Positions 1 through 10,772 of a DNA stretch of 27,886 nt are shown here, piece by piece; positions within the stretch are counted from its first letter, which is position 1; each line of letters opens with the position of its first letter. Below the pieces are notes generated by a model. The model worked only from the letters and a program-made list of their open reading frames with translations, did no database searches and had not been told where the DNA came from. The position numbers and the translations under genes were made by a program. The stretch covers positions 1,007,454 to 1,035,339 of the forward strand of contig BFEA01000381.1 in NCBI GenBank assembly GCA_003427395.1. The letters run 5' to 3'. The stretch comes from Chara braunii. Its lineage: Eukaryota > Streptophyta > Charophyceae > Charales > Characeae.

Positions 1-2
1 AA

Positions 3-755
3 CTGGCTCAGGCGGACCTGCACATAAGGTCCCTTAACGTCAATGGGCTGATTACTCCCAACGCTCAGAAAACAGCGGCCATTTGGAATGAAATTCGACA
101 CCNAGATACAACGAACTGGCCGGACGCCATCTGCATCCAGGAGATCCACCTCTCCGACTCACCTTCCCATGAGGCCAAATTNCNTGCAGTCTGGNCACAT
201 ACCGCATACTCGGCCCCGGCAGTGGGGAGGGCCTCATCGGGGGTCGCCATTTGGCTACCGCCCTCGNCCNGCCGGTCCCCATCCAATTTGACTACGACAG
301 ACTGGAAGGGAGATGGGTTTACCTCAAAGCAAATCTTGGGGACGAGATGTTATNCCTGGTAAGCGTATATGGCCCAAATGACCCCATACAACGCACTNAG
401 TTTTTTCAGACCCTTCACGACGTCCTNCCCGATGACTGCCCGGTCATCCTGGCAGGGGACTTAAACACCACACCGGACCCGGGAATGGACAAATGATCCA
501 CCTCCTACCCTGAGGACGGGGAGTTCACACCGGATGTTNTATCCCTCTCCCAACTAATCACAGACNGACAATTGTGNGATATNTACCGNCTNCGNCATCC
601 GTCCAAAAGAGCCTACACTTGTCTGCGCTCGAGAGGGGAGNNGAGACTTTCCAACTCCNGCATCGACTTCTTCCTCATTCCCCGGGTGCTCGCAAACCTG
701 GTCACAGTGGCAGAGATCCAGGCCATCANCCCTTGCCGATCTTTTGACCACAGAG
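3..755 (+). other. LINE APE-type endonuclease domain (degenerate)
   Basis: This is the target-nicking domain of the LINE ORF2. The expected motifs appear in order: LNVNGL near 38-55, CIQE with the metal-binding Glu near 132-143, VYGPND near 365-385, LAGDLN near 450-468, an IDFFLIP box near 662-682, and FDHRGI near 741-758, where families usually have SDH. The first part is in frame 3 and the rest in frame 2, so an indel lies around 250-275. A TGA at 494-496 interrupts the second part. The first residues of the domain are outside the window. Several Ns fall in codons and hide residues. Confidence 0.85.
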
Positions 756-1466
756 GGATAGCCTTAGGTATCTCTTTCCACCAGCATCTGGCCAGGGGAC
801 CGAGCTTCTACAAATTTAATACTTCAATGCTCAAACTGCNTGAGTTCGATGACCTGGTTAAAGATTACTGGCGATATTGGGACACACAGCAAGCCTCACA
901 TCTCTCGTGGGTGGACTGGTTCAACAAAGGTNTAACAAACCTGAGAGAAAGGGCCAAAAAATTNTCNATTGCTCATGCGCGTTGGCGCAAGGCCANCATA
1001 GACAAATTGATCCATGCCCTGGAACAACGGGACCTGCAAATGGCTAATCANCCACTAGATCAACACACTTACGCGCGCCTCCAAGAAGCGAGGGATCACC
1101 TTCAGACCTACTTANACCACCAATCAGAANGGTGGANAATCCAATCGAGAATTAAGAAGGCGGACCATGAAGGCACAATGTCTTCCGCCTTTTTCGCTAA
1201 AGCTAAAAGCAGAGCAAGGCAACGAATTGTGGCNGCCCTGCACCACCCTTTCGACCCTCACCGAAGAGATGCCACTGACCCATACTCCGTTGTCGATTAC
1301 GCAGCACAATACTATCAGANCCTGTTCACCTCAGAGACTNCACAATGGGAACCGCGCGTNTTGGATGAAGCCTGGGACACCGTCCTCAACAACCTGCCCT
1401 CTTTGCTCTCCCACACCAAAAGCCAAGCACTGGAGNCGCNCTTATCCGCCCAANAAATCCACANAG

Positions 1467-2321
1467 CTCTGCTAGACATGGATGATGAAAAGACCCCTGG
1501 GCTGGATGCTTTTCCAAAAGAATTTTGGGTGCACTACTGGGACCTCTTCAGGAATGACTTCATGCAGTATACACACGCGGTCCAACAGGAAGGTAGGTTT
1601 NGGGACCTGTTGGGNCAGGGAGTCACANCGCTGCTGTACAANAAAGGAGACAACGCGGAAATACGCAACTACCGCCCAATCACACTCCAGCCCCTCCCTT
1701 ACAAAATGGTAGCNAAAGCGTTGTGCAACCGCCTTCTGCCGTTTATGGGACACCTCATCCATATGGACCAAACGGGCCTCATGCCTCAGAGGAACATTCA
1801 GGATAACATCCTGGTGGTTAGTGAAACCATAAAATATGCGCGACAAAGAAAGAGGGATGCGGCCATCCTATTCATAGACTTTGAGAAGCCCTACGACCAC
1901 GTTGACTGGACCTTCCTAGATTTATGTATGGCCAAAATGAATTTTGGACCGGGGTTTAGGCAATNGATCACTACCCTGCACCACTCANCAACAACCAACA
2001 TAATGCTCAATGGCCACNTATCGCCGCCACTGGCGCTAGCTACAGAGATCGGTGCGCCAGGGAGACCCAATTGCACCGCTCCTCTTTGTCATCGTGATGG
2101 AGGCCCTGGCAGCACTCATCAGAGCNAATCCGANCATTGAACGAATCTCCATCCCCGAGCTGCCCGCCCGCCTTGTACCGGTCACTTCCCTGTTTGCAGA
2201 CGACTTTACGGTCCTTCTCCACGCCTCCCCTGCTAGCATGAGGGCGCTCGCTCACACTATTCACCTCTTTTTCGTGGCTGCTGACATGAAAGTAAATTGG
2301 GGAACTAAAACGGAAAAATGA
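1467..2321 (+). other. LINE reverse transcriptase domain (degenerate)
   Basis: The RT core begins with KTPGLDAFPKEFW (about 1490-1530), the LINE 'PGxDGxPxEF' box. NYRPITLQPLPYK follows near 1668-1707, then the Q-G-L-M-P-Q-R segment, and FIDFEKPYDHVDW near 1870-1910 with the first catalytic Asp. The frame shifts near 2050. In the new frame come QGDPIAPLLF and FADDFTVLL (near 2196-2222), which carries the catalytic Asp pair. The reading frame ends at a stop at 2319-2321, and homology resumes in another frame with a typical 'ILGVRL' block near 2377. The active-site residues are all present, but no single frame spans them. Confidence 0.9.
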
Positions 2322-2346
2322 TGGCTGAGAGAGGACTCACCCCCAC

Positions 2347-2964
2347 GTGGCTTGGAAACCAAAAGAGGAAGCTATACGGATCTTGGGGGTCAGACTTACA
2401 GCGATGGAACCGCCAAAGGACCATGGTGATCGGCTTGTCCAAACAGCCATCCAAGCAATGGCAAAATGGAAAGGCCTTCACACCTCGTTGGTGGGGAGAG
2501 CCCTAGCCATCAACAATGCCATTTTGTCCACTATCTGGTACAAGACGGCCTTTTGGTCAATAGGACAAAAACAAATGACCCACCTTAAGGAAGCTACGGC
2601 GGCCTACCTCTGGCGAAATGATCACGAGATAAAAAAATGCATCAAAAGGGTGGTGTGGGCTCAGGTGGCCCAACCAAGGTCTAAGGGCGACCTAGCCATC
2701 ATCGACCCAAAAGACGAAATCAAGGCCCTCATATTCAGAATTATTGTCAGAATGTTGATGGCAAATGACGTCCCCTAGGCCCCGCTAGCCCACATCCAAA
2801 TAAACAACCTAGCCCCTGCCACAGCACAAGACCGGTCTGTCCACTCCCTCTTATGGCTTACGAACCATGCATGGACTATCCCCAATGCACCGAGGAGCTG
2901 CAGAATGGATCTCCCAACTACTGCAACAAGGGTGGACCTCCCCAATGAACCCCTCTAGTCTGAT
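2347..2964 (+). other. LINE ORF2 connector region after RT
   Basis: This frame 1 segment carries the thumb/connector of the LINE protein. 'RILGVRL' near its start and 'LSTIWYKTAF' further on match the conserved block that follows LINE RT domains. A TAG at 2776-2778 interrupts it. Translation then continues sensibly in the same frame (APLAHIQINNL and onward) to another TAG near 2959. A different frame then carries the segment with FGNPHIL and FSKKHD (about 2970-3140). These are lesions within one ancestral ORF, not separate genes. Confidence 0.75.
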
Positions 2965-3140
2965 ATTATCCACCTATGGAGGGACGTGGGTCCGAAAAAG
3001 TTATCCCCTCCGCTGCGGTGGCAGGAGATATGGAGACAGTCGTGGTTCGGCAACCCCCACATTCTCNACCAACAGGGTCAACCCTTTTCAAAAAAACATG
3101 ACTCGCACTGGCTGACNTNGGTGAAAAGAGGGATTGTCAC

Positions 3141-3960
3141 ATGGGGGACTTATGGAACATACCGGCGGGCCAATGGAAAACCANNNACCAAATGAAGATN
3201 NGACTCCACCNCATAAAAAACGTGGAAACAAAANTGCAACAACTGCTTGCNGNTATACCAGGCACCTGGGCCGACGTCTTGAAGAAAGGTCCNGACACCC
3301 AACCAGGAGACTGGATGGTAGACATGACCACCCCACCTCTCCCCATAATCGTCTACCGGGTAACCGCCACCACAGAGGCCGAAACATCTATGGNAGCCTA
3401 NGAACCNGCCCTTCCGGGAGCCCGCGTAACTCGTCTNATCAGGAATGCCAACTTGGACAAGGTTCACNAGGGACCAGGCCTCACAAGAGTTCGGACNCTG
3501 GNAAACANCGACGATGGGTGGTGGGCATATGAAGTTTCCACCCTCATATCCTCTCTCCCGTTCGACCCCGACGAATGGCAATGGNACGACCNGAGACCGC
3601 TCCCACTGTGGAAGTTCACTGTCNGAGATTGCTACAAAAAGGTGCATAAAACGGTCGACACCATAGACATTGTCAAAAATCGGTGGCAGAGGGACTCTGC
3701 CGTGTCAACAGCTTCCCTTCGTAACTTTCGCTGGTCTCATTACACGCACATCATGCCTACCTCTCAGAGGGCGTTGCAATGGCAGATTGTNTATAGATGC
3801 CTCCCGACCCCGGACTGGCTTGTGTCAAGATCTACACTTGAACAAAGGGGCATTGCATCCCCCCTCTGCACCTTTTGTGGGACATCGATGCCAAAGTTGA
3901 GGGTCNACCTGGAGCTGTGACGCGCTAACCTCACGCCCTGTGTTGTCTTTCGTTCGGAGT
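3141..3960 (+). other. LINE ORF2 C-terminal region with Cys/His finger (zf-RVT-like)
   Basis: The last open stretch of the LINE ORF2 is in frame 3 from 3141 to a stop at 3918-3920. Residues near its end (LWKFTVXDCYKKV, then LQWQI, RCLPTPDWL, RG, CTFCG) follow the layout of the zinc-binding domain found at the C-terminus of many plant and Tx1-like LINE polymerases: aromatic residues, an 'LPT' box, then Cys-x2-Cys. The His/Cys half of the finger is not in this frame. A neighbouring frame reads 'TWSCDAL' near 3905-3925, so an indel around 3900 probably split the finger. Seven or more Ns fall in this part. Confidence 0.7.
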
Positions 3961-6750
3961 GCTAGATGTGCGGAAAGAGGCCCAGAAAAACAGCAAGATG
4001 GGGTGTGCCAANGATTTTTGGAAATTGAGTNTGGGTACACACACGAAACTNAGATCCCCCGTNTTGGTCCGATGAAGTAAGTCGATCATTTTTCGAGCGC
4101 NGCAAAATGCGCGNGGAAGTTTGGTGCGAGAGGAGAGAGAAATACAAATTCAATCCAGGAAATATTGTCGGACTTCCCACCTGGCGACGGCCCGTCCTTT
4201 AGAACAGAAGGGCTTCGGCACGCTTCGCGTGTCTCGCTTTCATATCAAGTCCCGTCGTTGTTCACTGACCAGTTCANAATCCGACGTGGAGGGTCGTAAT
4301 CGCGTGGCTCTTTCTCTATGTTCGTCCTCGTTCCGCACACGGTAGTGGAAACCCCTGGATTCGTNGCGCTCAAAGCGCTGGCATTCGGTGCATAGGGTNC
4401 GCGNCCNATGGGGTTCTACNGCCGTCCACGGGATGACTATCAACTCGTTAAATGACAACAATATCGAGTAGGGTGGGAAGTGTGTATCGATAATGACAAA
4501 CCCNGCCTCTACGAACCCTGAACAACGGTTTGCCGGAGGGAAGTAGTATCGTCCGCTGATTCGTGCGACAGCTTCTCGTACGTCCCACTCGCACANACGT
4601 GTCCTTTCCTCGTTATAGGGAAAANACCGTGTTGGTGCGGGAGGTANGGGAGGCTAACGNTCGATCGAAGGGTGCTTGTCANTCCACATGNCAGTCAATT
4701 GCAAACATTNCAAGACCTCATCAAGGAAAAACACTCGCGCAATCACTNATCCTTTTCGACACGAGGGAGAGAGAGAAAACACTCATCAGCTTGATCATGC
4801 ANGTAACTAAGGGACCGACCCGCGACCAAGGTTCCCGTAATCCNCCGCGGTGTTGATTTCAGGCGCCTTATTTCTCGAGGCTGCCCTGTAGATCGGCTGC
4901 AGATGTCGTGCAGCATAAGGCAGATGACATGNGCAGTGCATTCAGAACTACGGATCTAAACNCTTTTGCATTCTCAAACAAAATCCCGACAACAATCGTC
5001 TAATCAATGCAAAAAGACGCGTACCTCCATACATACATTCATTGTGGAATGTGCGAAAATGAGATATGCACAGGGATAAAAGATTGATCGCTGAACAATA
5101 CACACACATCCACCGTTCACAAGACAAGGAGACGGGGTTCTTGCATAGGGGGACTACCCAGGAAACTAATGGAAGAGTTCCGNAANAAGTTCTTTCNCAC
5201 ANGAACAGCNTGCAGACTCATTCCCATTTGAGAGAGAGAGACAAACATCGAGACACATCATCATTCAAAGATAGAGGAGAGAGAGGGAGACGAGGGAGGA
5301 ATGTCGAAATAGAAGAAGACAAGATCCGAAAAGAGGAAGTTCGGCGTTGCCGCCGTACACTCACGCCAGAGATAAAGATCCGCAANAACAAAGGCGCATT
5401 CGCCGTGAATTCCAATATGGCCCCAGACCAATCACTCACTCAACTCCAATCATCGATCCTCATACCCGCACCGACGATCCCGACCGTCATATGCTAACTC
5501 CCACCCTTGCNATCGTCACCCCGCCGACGTAAACTCGACGCGGCTCGCCCAGATCCCACAGTCCATCGTGGCGATCAAGCGCGCAACCGGCCAGCCTATC
5601 GTAAGCCCGAGAGGACTTTCCGACTCGCACAAACACTTTGCCTACCCACTGCTTCCTGGAAGCTGGCTCAGGAGTCGAGAACATAAGAGAGATTTGCAGG
5701 CNCGTTTGCGAAATTTATAGTGGCGAGAAGGGGGGCGAGGGAGAGAGAGGGCAGGGGGAAAGTCGAAGTCTAAGAAACGAAGCAGGAGGAAACCACTTTG
5801 AGAAGAGGGCTCCGTAGAAGCCATGTTGATCCCTCGAGACTCAAGGTTCAACCAATCAGATTCGTTGCGCAATAGGGAGATCCTATTGATCCACGTCCCG
5901 GATTGGCGAGCGGGAGTTATCGAGGGATTGACCGGGCGTCATGCGCTAAATTCAGAGGGTTGGAAGGAAAAAGGCGCGAGAAGCAGCGCAAGACGGATCC
6001 AAGATTCAGATGATCAAGAAAGGGAAATGGGCGCGCAAAGAGTAGGGCGGGAGAGAGATAAGGAGAGGGAAAAAAATAGTTACGAGGACGGAGAAAGAGG
6101 AGGGGGAAGGGAAAAGGAGCGCGGGAGAGAGCGATGTGGGGGACAGAGAGGAGAAAGTTTTGCATGCGCGGCGCCGTCAACAAAAAAAAGGAGAAAAAGG
6201 CACNGAAATAGTTACAGATTGCCTACATCCTAAACCAATTCAAAATTGAAATCACCATATCCGCGCGCAAAAGAACGATGCGGGAAAAGAAAGTCCTACG
6301 CCTATTCGTATCCCCACAAAATTCCGAGAGTTTTCCCCAACACGATCGAGAACATTCACACACAAAAAGGACACGTCGAAGTTCCGCTCATCCCGGAATT
6401 CCCAACTGCCAGGCCCAATTCCTAGTGCGCTCGCTAAGGCGCGTGTAAATTCCTATGCATTTCCTGACGTGCAAAAAGGAAAAAAAAGCAGAACCGAGAA
6501 ATCACAAAAGCTACTGGAAGATGGGGGCTCGTAACGCGGCACCCAAAATCAAGAAAACGAAACGGGGTCTTTATGGGGTGGGTATGATACAAACGAAAAG
6601 GGTACAAAAGATAGCACGGGTTCGGGAAGTAGTTCGTCACATATGCGACGCGCAGGGGGTTCCAAAATTGTGTGATCTCCTGATTGGATGTCATGGCGGA
6701 GAAGGAGAGAGGGAGAGGGAGAACAGAGTGATGCATGAGGAACNAAGCGT
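3961..6750. other. Unassigned region with GA-rich low-complexity tracts
   Basis: I recognise no gene here. Open frames are short and their translations are low complexity. Purine-rich runs with GAGAGA repeats lie around 4130-4145, 4763-4780, 5228-5300, 5735-5760 and 6010-6150, so the minus strand is CT-rich. Single Ns are frequent up to about 5510. By position, this interval should hold the 3' end of the minus-strand gypsy element (3' untranslated region and 3' LTR) and the 3' end of the LINE. No LTR boundary can be proved because no second LTR copy of that element is in the window. Confidence 0.5.
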
Positions 6751-7016
6751 ATCAACAAACGATCCGGCCAGAGCCCATGTTGACACCATCTTCAATTGCC
6801 ATCGCGCTGCTGGAATCATCGATGGTCGTCCAGGTGACNCCATCATCGTCCGCCGGTTCTCCGTGTGCTCGGCATCCGAGTTTGTCGATGCCCGTTGAAT
6901 CAGGGCGTAGGTTGACGTCATCGTCGATGGCGTGATCTTCGCGAAGCTTACTGATTCGTGCCATTTTTCCCTGCCGATTAGATGAGGAGAGGAGGGAGTA
7001 GTCATGTGATCGGGAT

Positions 7017-7685
7017 CTATCGCCTAGTTGGAATGGGCGAGTAGAGGCGGTACATGGAGGGGAGCTCACGGGGACAACGGGGTGGAAGTGGGGGTAGGTA
7101 GCGATTCATCCCTTCCATTGTCACCGGAAGCTCCTCATATCGGATGATCCGGTGGAAGCGAAGGAAGCGATCGCCGCCATGAGGGAGGGAAGCGAGGTAG
7201 TCGCGATAGAAGGAGGAGAGGGTGTGGAGGAGCGCCGCTCGAAAGAACTCGTAGTGGCGACAGGCGGGGATTGTCCCTGTGGCTACACAGTAGACTTCTA
7301 CCACGTTGCATCGCTCCCATGCAGCGCTGAACAGCAGGATATGCCAGCAGAACGTGGGGGCAGCGGGCTGAAGGGATGGGTGGGGGTAAACGGTAGCGAG
7401 TAGGCGGGTAGAGTAGAAGTCGCGGAAGAGATGGGGAAGGAAGGGATGGAGGGGAAAGGTGACGGGGGTGCGGATCTGTTTGAGGGTGAGAAAATCAAGG
7501 GGACGGCAGGATAACGTCCGAGGACGAAGGCCTATCGCCCGCATCGGTACGTGGGCGAACTGGAGGACGGGTGGGGCTGGAGGAGGAGGGGGATCTGCTC
7601 CGTCTCCGTCGTGAGGTGCTTGGGGAGGCGGCTGCGGGGTCGCCATCTTCGGGCTTCGGCGGCTCCGGATTCTTGGTCGGATCAT
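7017..7685 (-). pseudogene. Unrecognised coding extension, part 3: ordered segment
   Basis: A 222-codon frame starts with basic and Pro-rich residues (PPPPPAPP near residue 33). It then becomes more globular in character: LQFAHVPMRAIGLRP, FCWHILLFSAAWERCNVVEVY, HYEFFRAALLHTLSSFYRDYL and FHRIIRYEELPVTMEGMNRY. It ends naturally at a stop at 7019-7017. I find no match in memory. Aromatic and hydrophobic spacing argues for a folded, probably helical protein. It lies about 1.8 kb downstream of the integrase C-terminal domain on the same strand. Another minus frame, 7069-6752, also has protein-like words (KMARISKLREDHAIDDD) and may be a continuation after a further shift. Confidence 0.45.
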
Positions 7686-7968
7686 CCCCGATGCGCAGGC
7701 TTACTCCGCTGGCTAACTCCAGCTGGCGCTTCCCGGAGGCGATTTCTTCTCGCTTGCGTGCGGCCTCAGGGTCTTCCGCTTCTGTGCCCGTGCGCGCAGC
7801 TTCCTCCGGCAGGGCTTCCCACTCAGATCCGGTTTCTTCTTCCTCCTCTTCTTCTTCACTCAGCTCGCCCTCACTATACTCACTATAACTTCCTTCCTCC
7901 GACGTTTCCTCGTCGTTGTCTTCTTCGTCGTCGTCGATCACCACTTCCTCCGTGAGGGATGATGTCAT
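7495..7968 (-). pseudogene. Unrecognised coding extension, part 2: acidic and RS/Pro-rich tract
   Basis: This 157-codon frame begins with a very acidic stretch (about residues 8-50, rich in Glu, Asp and Ser). A charged helical-looking part follows, then a Ser/Arg/Pro-rich tail (RRRRSRSPSSSS and PTRPPVRPRT). It overlaps the preceding frame by 86 bases and the next by 191, which suggests frameshifts within one ancestral ORF. No catalytic motif is visible. Low complexity makes homology by composition unreliable. Function unknown. Confidence 0.45.
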
Positions 7969-8799
7969 AAGGCTTCAGGAACTCCTGCCGTGATGGTAGC
8001 GTATCTTCGTCCCTGGGTTCCTCCAAGCACGCAGTCCACTGAAGGTACGGATCCAACGACTGCTCGAGAACGTATGGAGCGGGGCTGTCGTCACTTTGCG
8101 AAAAGATGTCGCGCGAGAGATTGTCCGCCAATTGTACGATCGGCGCGATGAGCTCCTGCGCAATCAACTGGCGACGGCCCGGCCGTACCGATCCAAAGAG
8201 AAAGCCGAGAAGGTCGCCCTCGACGTTAGTTCTCCAAGCTTGTATGATCAGCAGCTCCACATTTTCGATCCACGCGGGATGTTCGCTGGTCTGTGTCCAC
8301 CTCACCTGTACTCGGGCCAAGNAGAAGGACTGCTCGTCAAAAGCTTTGCGCCANAGTCGCCAATGCCCAGGANTAATAAGCGGGACAGAAAGAGGCTCGA
8401 ACGAGAAGGAAGGAGAAGGATGAAGATCGGACTGCCAAAAGGTGGGGAAAGGAGAGTGGAGACCGAAGATGGAGAGAGGAGCGAGGGGATCGGCGTGGTT
8501 CATTGGGGACATGGGAAAGGGACGAGGGTGGGGATCGCCACCGGCGGCTAGCGCAAAAAACTGNGGATCTCACCAAGATCCGGNGCAAAGGTCGAGATGA
8601 GGTTATGCCCTGGCCGGGCAAGACCGTACTGCCACACGTTGGACACCTGCTCCGTCCAATCTNGCAGCGAGGTCAAGATCGCGGTATGCCACCGTGGATT
8701 GAGCGAACTGATGTCGCCGCTGAAAGCCGCAACCGTGGTGACGTGGCTCNTTCCGGGAGCCGCTCGCCGATGAACTGCTATTACCTTNGCTCGTACCAC
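7883..8799 (-). pseudogene. Unrecognised coding extension downstream of integrase, part 1
   Basis: I do not recognise this protein. One frame is open from 8799 to 8548 and contains SLNPRWHTAILTSL, DWTEQVSNVWQYGL and PGHNLISTF. At a T-run near 8560 the sense passes to a second frame, open to 7883 with an ATG at 8512. That frame contains LARVQVRWTQ, HPAWIENVELLIIQAWR and VLEQSLDPYLQWTACLEE. Composition and word-like segments look like real coding DNA in the same direction as pol. The tail of the integrase ORF also runs into it by a one-base shift near 8785. It could be a long pol C-terminus, a separate ORF3, or sequence captured from the host. Confidence 0.5.
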
Positions 8800-9839
8800 T
8801 GCATGTGAGCTCCCTTCGAGTCAAAACACAACGGCGGCACACACACCCACGTCGCAGAAGAACTGCGCGACGCGCCGAAGATCCGTATTAAGCCGTGGAT
8901 GACGGACTTGCCGAATTCCTGAGATGTGGCCACGTGGCTGCAATAGCTGTTCGTCGAGAGCCCGCTCCGTGATGAAACTCGTGGCGAGGTCGGAGAGGCA
9001 GACGAAGGGCAGGAGGGAGAGAGCGGAGAGAGAGTTAGATCGTCGTCGTTCTCCTCACTTTCGGAGGAGGGAGAGAGAGGAAGATGAGAGGGAGGAAGAG
9101 GACGAAGGTAGGAGGTATGCCGGACGATGGGGACAGAGCTATGGCTGGCACTAGCCTCCGGCGCGATGCGCACCGTGTTGGCGCCGTTAGGACCGAGCTC
9201 GATTACGCGAAAGCAGCCAGAGAATTTGGGAGCGAGTTTCCGGTCGCGTGCACATTTGCGTACCTGCACTAGGTCCCCTAATTTATATTGATGCTGGGGC
9301 CNAACATTTCCATTCCGAGCCTCATAGCTACGGACCTGCCTACCGTGGGCCAGATTGGTCATCCTTTGTCTTTTTCGGGCTAGCTTCGGGACAGCCCGCT
9401 CCATTAATTCGGTGTACCTTTTGGCCTTGGCCTTGAGGGCTGTACGCGTGTCTCTACCCCCTGCTTCGACAATTTCCGAGTTACCCCGGTAGTCGACACA
9501 GGGGAGGNTATTAGTACGAAGTTGAAAAGGGGTAAACCCCGTGGATTCGTGAGGGGTAGCCCAGTGGATCCCGACGATCTGATATACGATTTCGGGTCAC
9601 GGACGCGTGTCGTGTGCCACTAAATTCCTGCGAAGGGCGGTTTTAATCATACGGTTGGCATTCTCAGTCAATCCGTTCGACTGCGACACGTGGGGTGCCG
9701 TATGTCGAAGCGTGACGCCCCTCCGTGCGAGCAATTCCTCTACTTCTGCCTTAAATTCGGCCCCATTGTCGGTGAGAATTTCCTCCGTATCTAGATGGGT
9801 ATAGAGGAACCGTTCGATGTACGTGGCTTTTTCTGCGGC
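8781..9839 (-). pseudogene. Ty3/gypsy integrase: rest of core and SH3-like C-terminal domain
   Basis: After a frameshift near 9845 the integrase continues with ILTDNGAEF (second catalytic Asp) and SQSNGLTENANRMIK (catalytic Glu), so all three DDE residues survive. A TGA at 9599-9597 interrupts the line just before PEIVYQIVGIHWATPHESTG, where a Trp or Arg codon is likely ancestral. Further on, YKLGDLVQVRK, KLAPKFSGCFRVIEL and TVRI form the SH3-like GKGDLV-type integrase C-terminus. A Ser/Pro/Glu-rich tail follows to 8781 with no clear chromodomain. The part upstream of 9404 has no start codon and is easily missed. Confidence 0.9.
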
Positions 9840-10450
9840 AGTCGGGTCTTACAAGGATAGACCTCGATGTACTTGGAAAAATGGTGTATTAACATTAACA
9901 GGATAGAATATTCACAGCGATTTGGGCCAGGTGGCACGTCGATATCTGTTGTGTCCATACTGACTCGTTGGAAGGGGCGCTCTACTTCCGTTGGTACTAT
10001 CGTGTTTGGTCCCCGTATTGGGGCGCGATCAGCGGCACAGACCAGACAGTTGGCGACAATGTATCTGACATTATCTCGTATGTTGGACCAGAACCATTGG
10101 TTCTGGTCTATAGTTGCCTCCGTGACACGTATCGCGAAATGAGCGGCCTGTTCTTCGTGAGCCGATCGGATCCAATTGTATCTCTGGAATGGATGGGGAA
10201 CCGTCAACCACGAACCCGATCCGTCAGTTTTACACTTCTCCAAATGACCGTTGATCCACCGATAGTCCCGAGATCTCTCGGTTGCCCTACGTCTGTCGTG
10301 TTTGATGAGGTGTCCCAATGATAATCCCGTTGATTTCGCCAATAAAATTTTATCCTTCCAAACCTCCGCTCGTCGGTATTTTTCGTCGTATTCAGGGTCG
10401 TCCGTACGGGCGGCCTCGAATCGAACCTCCGTGGGGAGTTTGTTCGTTCT
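9791..10450 (-). pseudogene. Ty3/gypsy integrase: HHCC finger and first part of the catalytic core
   Basis: The integrase N-terminal zinc finger is visible as HEEQAAH followed about 29 residues later by CLVC (H-x5-H, C-x2-C). The core starts with VSMDTTDI, which supplies the first catalytic Asp, then LMLIHHFSKYIEVYP. In that last motif many relatives have Asp at the first His of HH. That position is conserved but is not one of the DDE residues. After about 9845 the frame turns to nonsense and stops at 9791, while homology continues in the next frame. The ORF has an ATG at 10342, but it is really open from 10768, so 10342 is not a true start. Confidence 0.9.
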
Positions 10451-10768
10451 ACACAGGGGGCACCTCCATTCCTTGCTACTCGTCCGATATCGAACACAAG
10501 CCCTGTGCGCACGATTGACACACGCGGTACATTCTACCCAATCGACAAACCCGGTTTCGAAAGGATGACAGTCGAGCCCATAAACTCGTGCAATACACGT
10601 AGAAAAATAGTAGAATTTATCGGAGAGGGTGGCAAAGAAAGCTGAGGAAGTGAGAGGGGCAAAATAGTAGGAGAAGAAGGGGTTGGAGAGACAGGTGGGG
10701 TAGTCATGATGACAAAGGAGGAGAGATGAGACCGAATTGCGGAGAGGGTAGACAAATTGATCCTCGTG
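10451..10768 (-). pseudogene. Linker with PHD-finger-like module between RNase H and integrase
   Basis: The frame that encodes the integrase is open upstream to a TAA at 10771-10769, and this part has no counterpart in standard gypsy pol. Near 10597 it reads TCIARVYGLDC, and near 10531 it reads ECTACVNRAHRAC. It then has a 13-residue spacer ending in W and the pair CPLC at 10462-10451. Spacing of the last six ligands is C-x2-C-x4-H-x2-C-x13-C-x2-C with Trp two residues before the last pair, as in PHD fingers. The first pair is atypical: C-I-A-R where many PHD fingers have C-x-C-R, or C-x8-C. PHD fingers read histone H3 tails, so a role in target choice is plausible but inferred. It lies directly N-terminal to the integrase HHCC finger in the same frame. 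Confidence 0.65.
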
Positions 10769-10772
10769 TTAC

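Larger units (their letters stand above)
1..3960 (+). pseudogene. LINE (L1/Tx1-like) ORF2, 5'-truncated and decayed
   Basis: A non-LTR retrotransposon ORF2 runs from the window edge through an APE-type endonuclease, reverse transcriptase, connector and C-terminal Cys/His region. In a live element the protein nicks target DNA and copies the element's RNA in place. The coding line must change frame several times: frame 3 to 2 near 250, 2 to 3 near 2050, 3 to 1 near 2330, into frame 3 near 3140, and again near 3900. In-frame stops stand at 494-496 (TGA) and 2776-2778 (TAG). ORF1 and the endonuclease start lie left of the window. Catalytic boxes are still readable, so decay is moderate. No poly(A) tail or target-site duplication was found, and the right end is only estimated. 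Family assignment rests on motif order; a Tx1-like versus plant L1 clade cannot be decided by eye. Confidence 0.93.

Noticed and set aside
5823-6233. Plus-strand frame of 136 codons in the GA-rich region
   Set aside because: The translation is mostly Glu/Arg/Gly from purine repeats, with no sign of a folded protein.
9884-9886. Loss of a catalytic Asp in the integrase (His in HHFSKY)
   Set aside because: The Asp of the D-x-FSK motif is conserved but is not part of the DDE triad. The triad residues (MDTT, TDNG, TEN) are all present.
10085-10107. Perfect inverted repeat GACCAGAACC / GGTTCTGGTC
   Set aside because: It lies in the integrase coding sequence encoding NQWFW, and the symmetry follows from the codons. 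No regulatory role is suggested.
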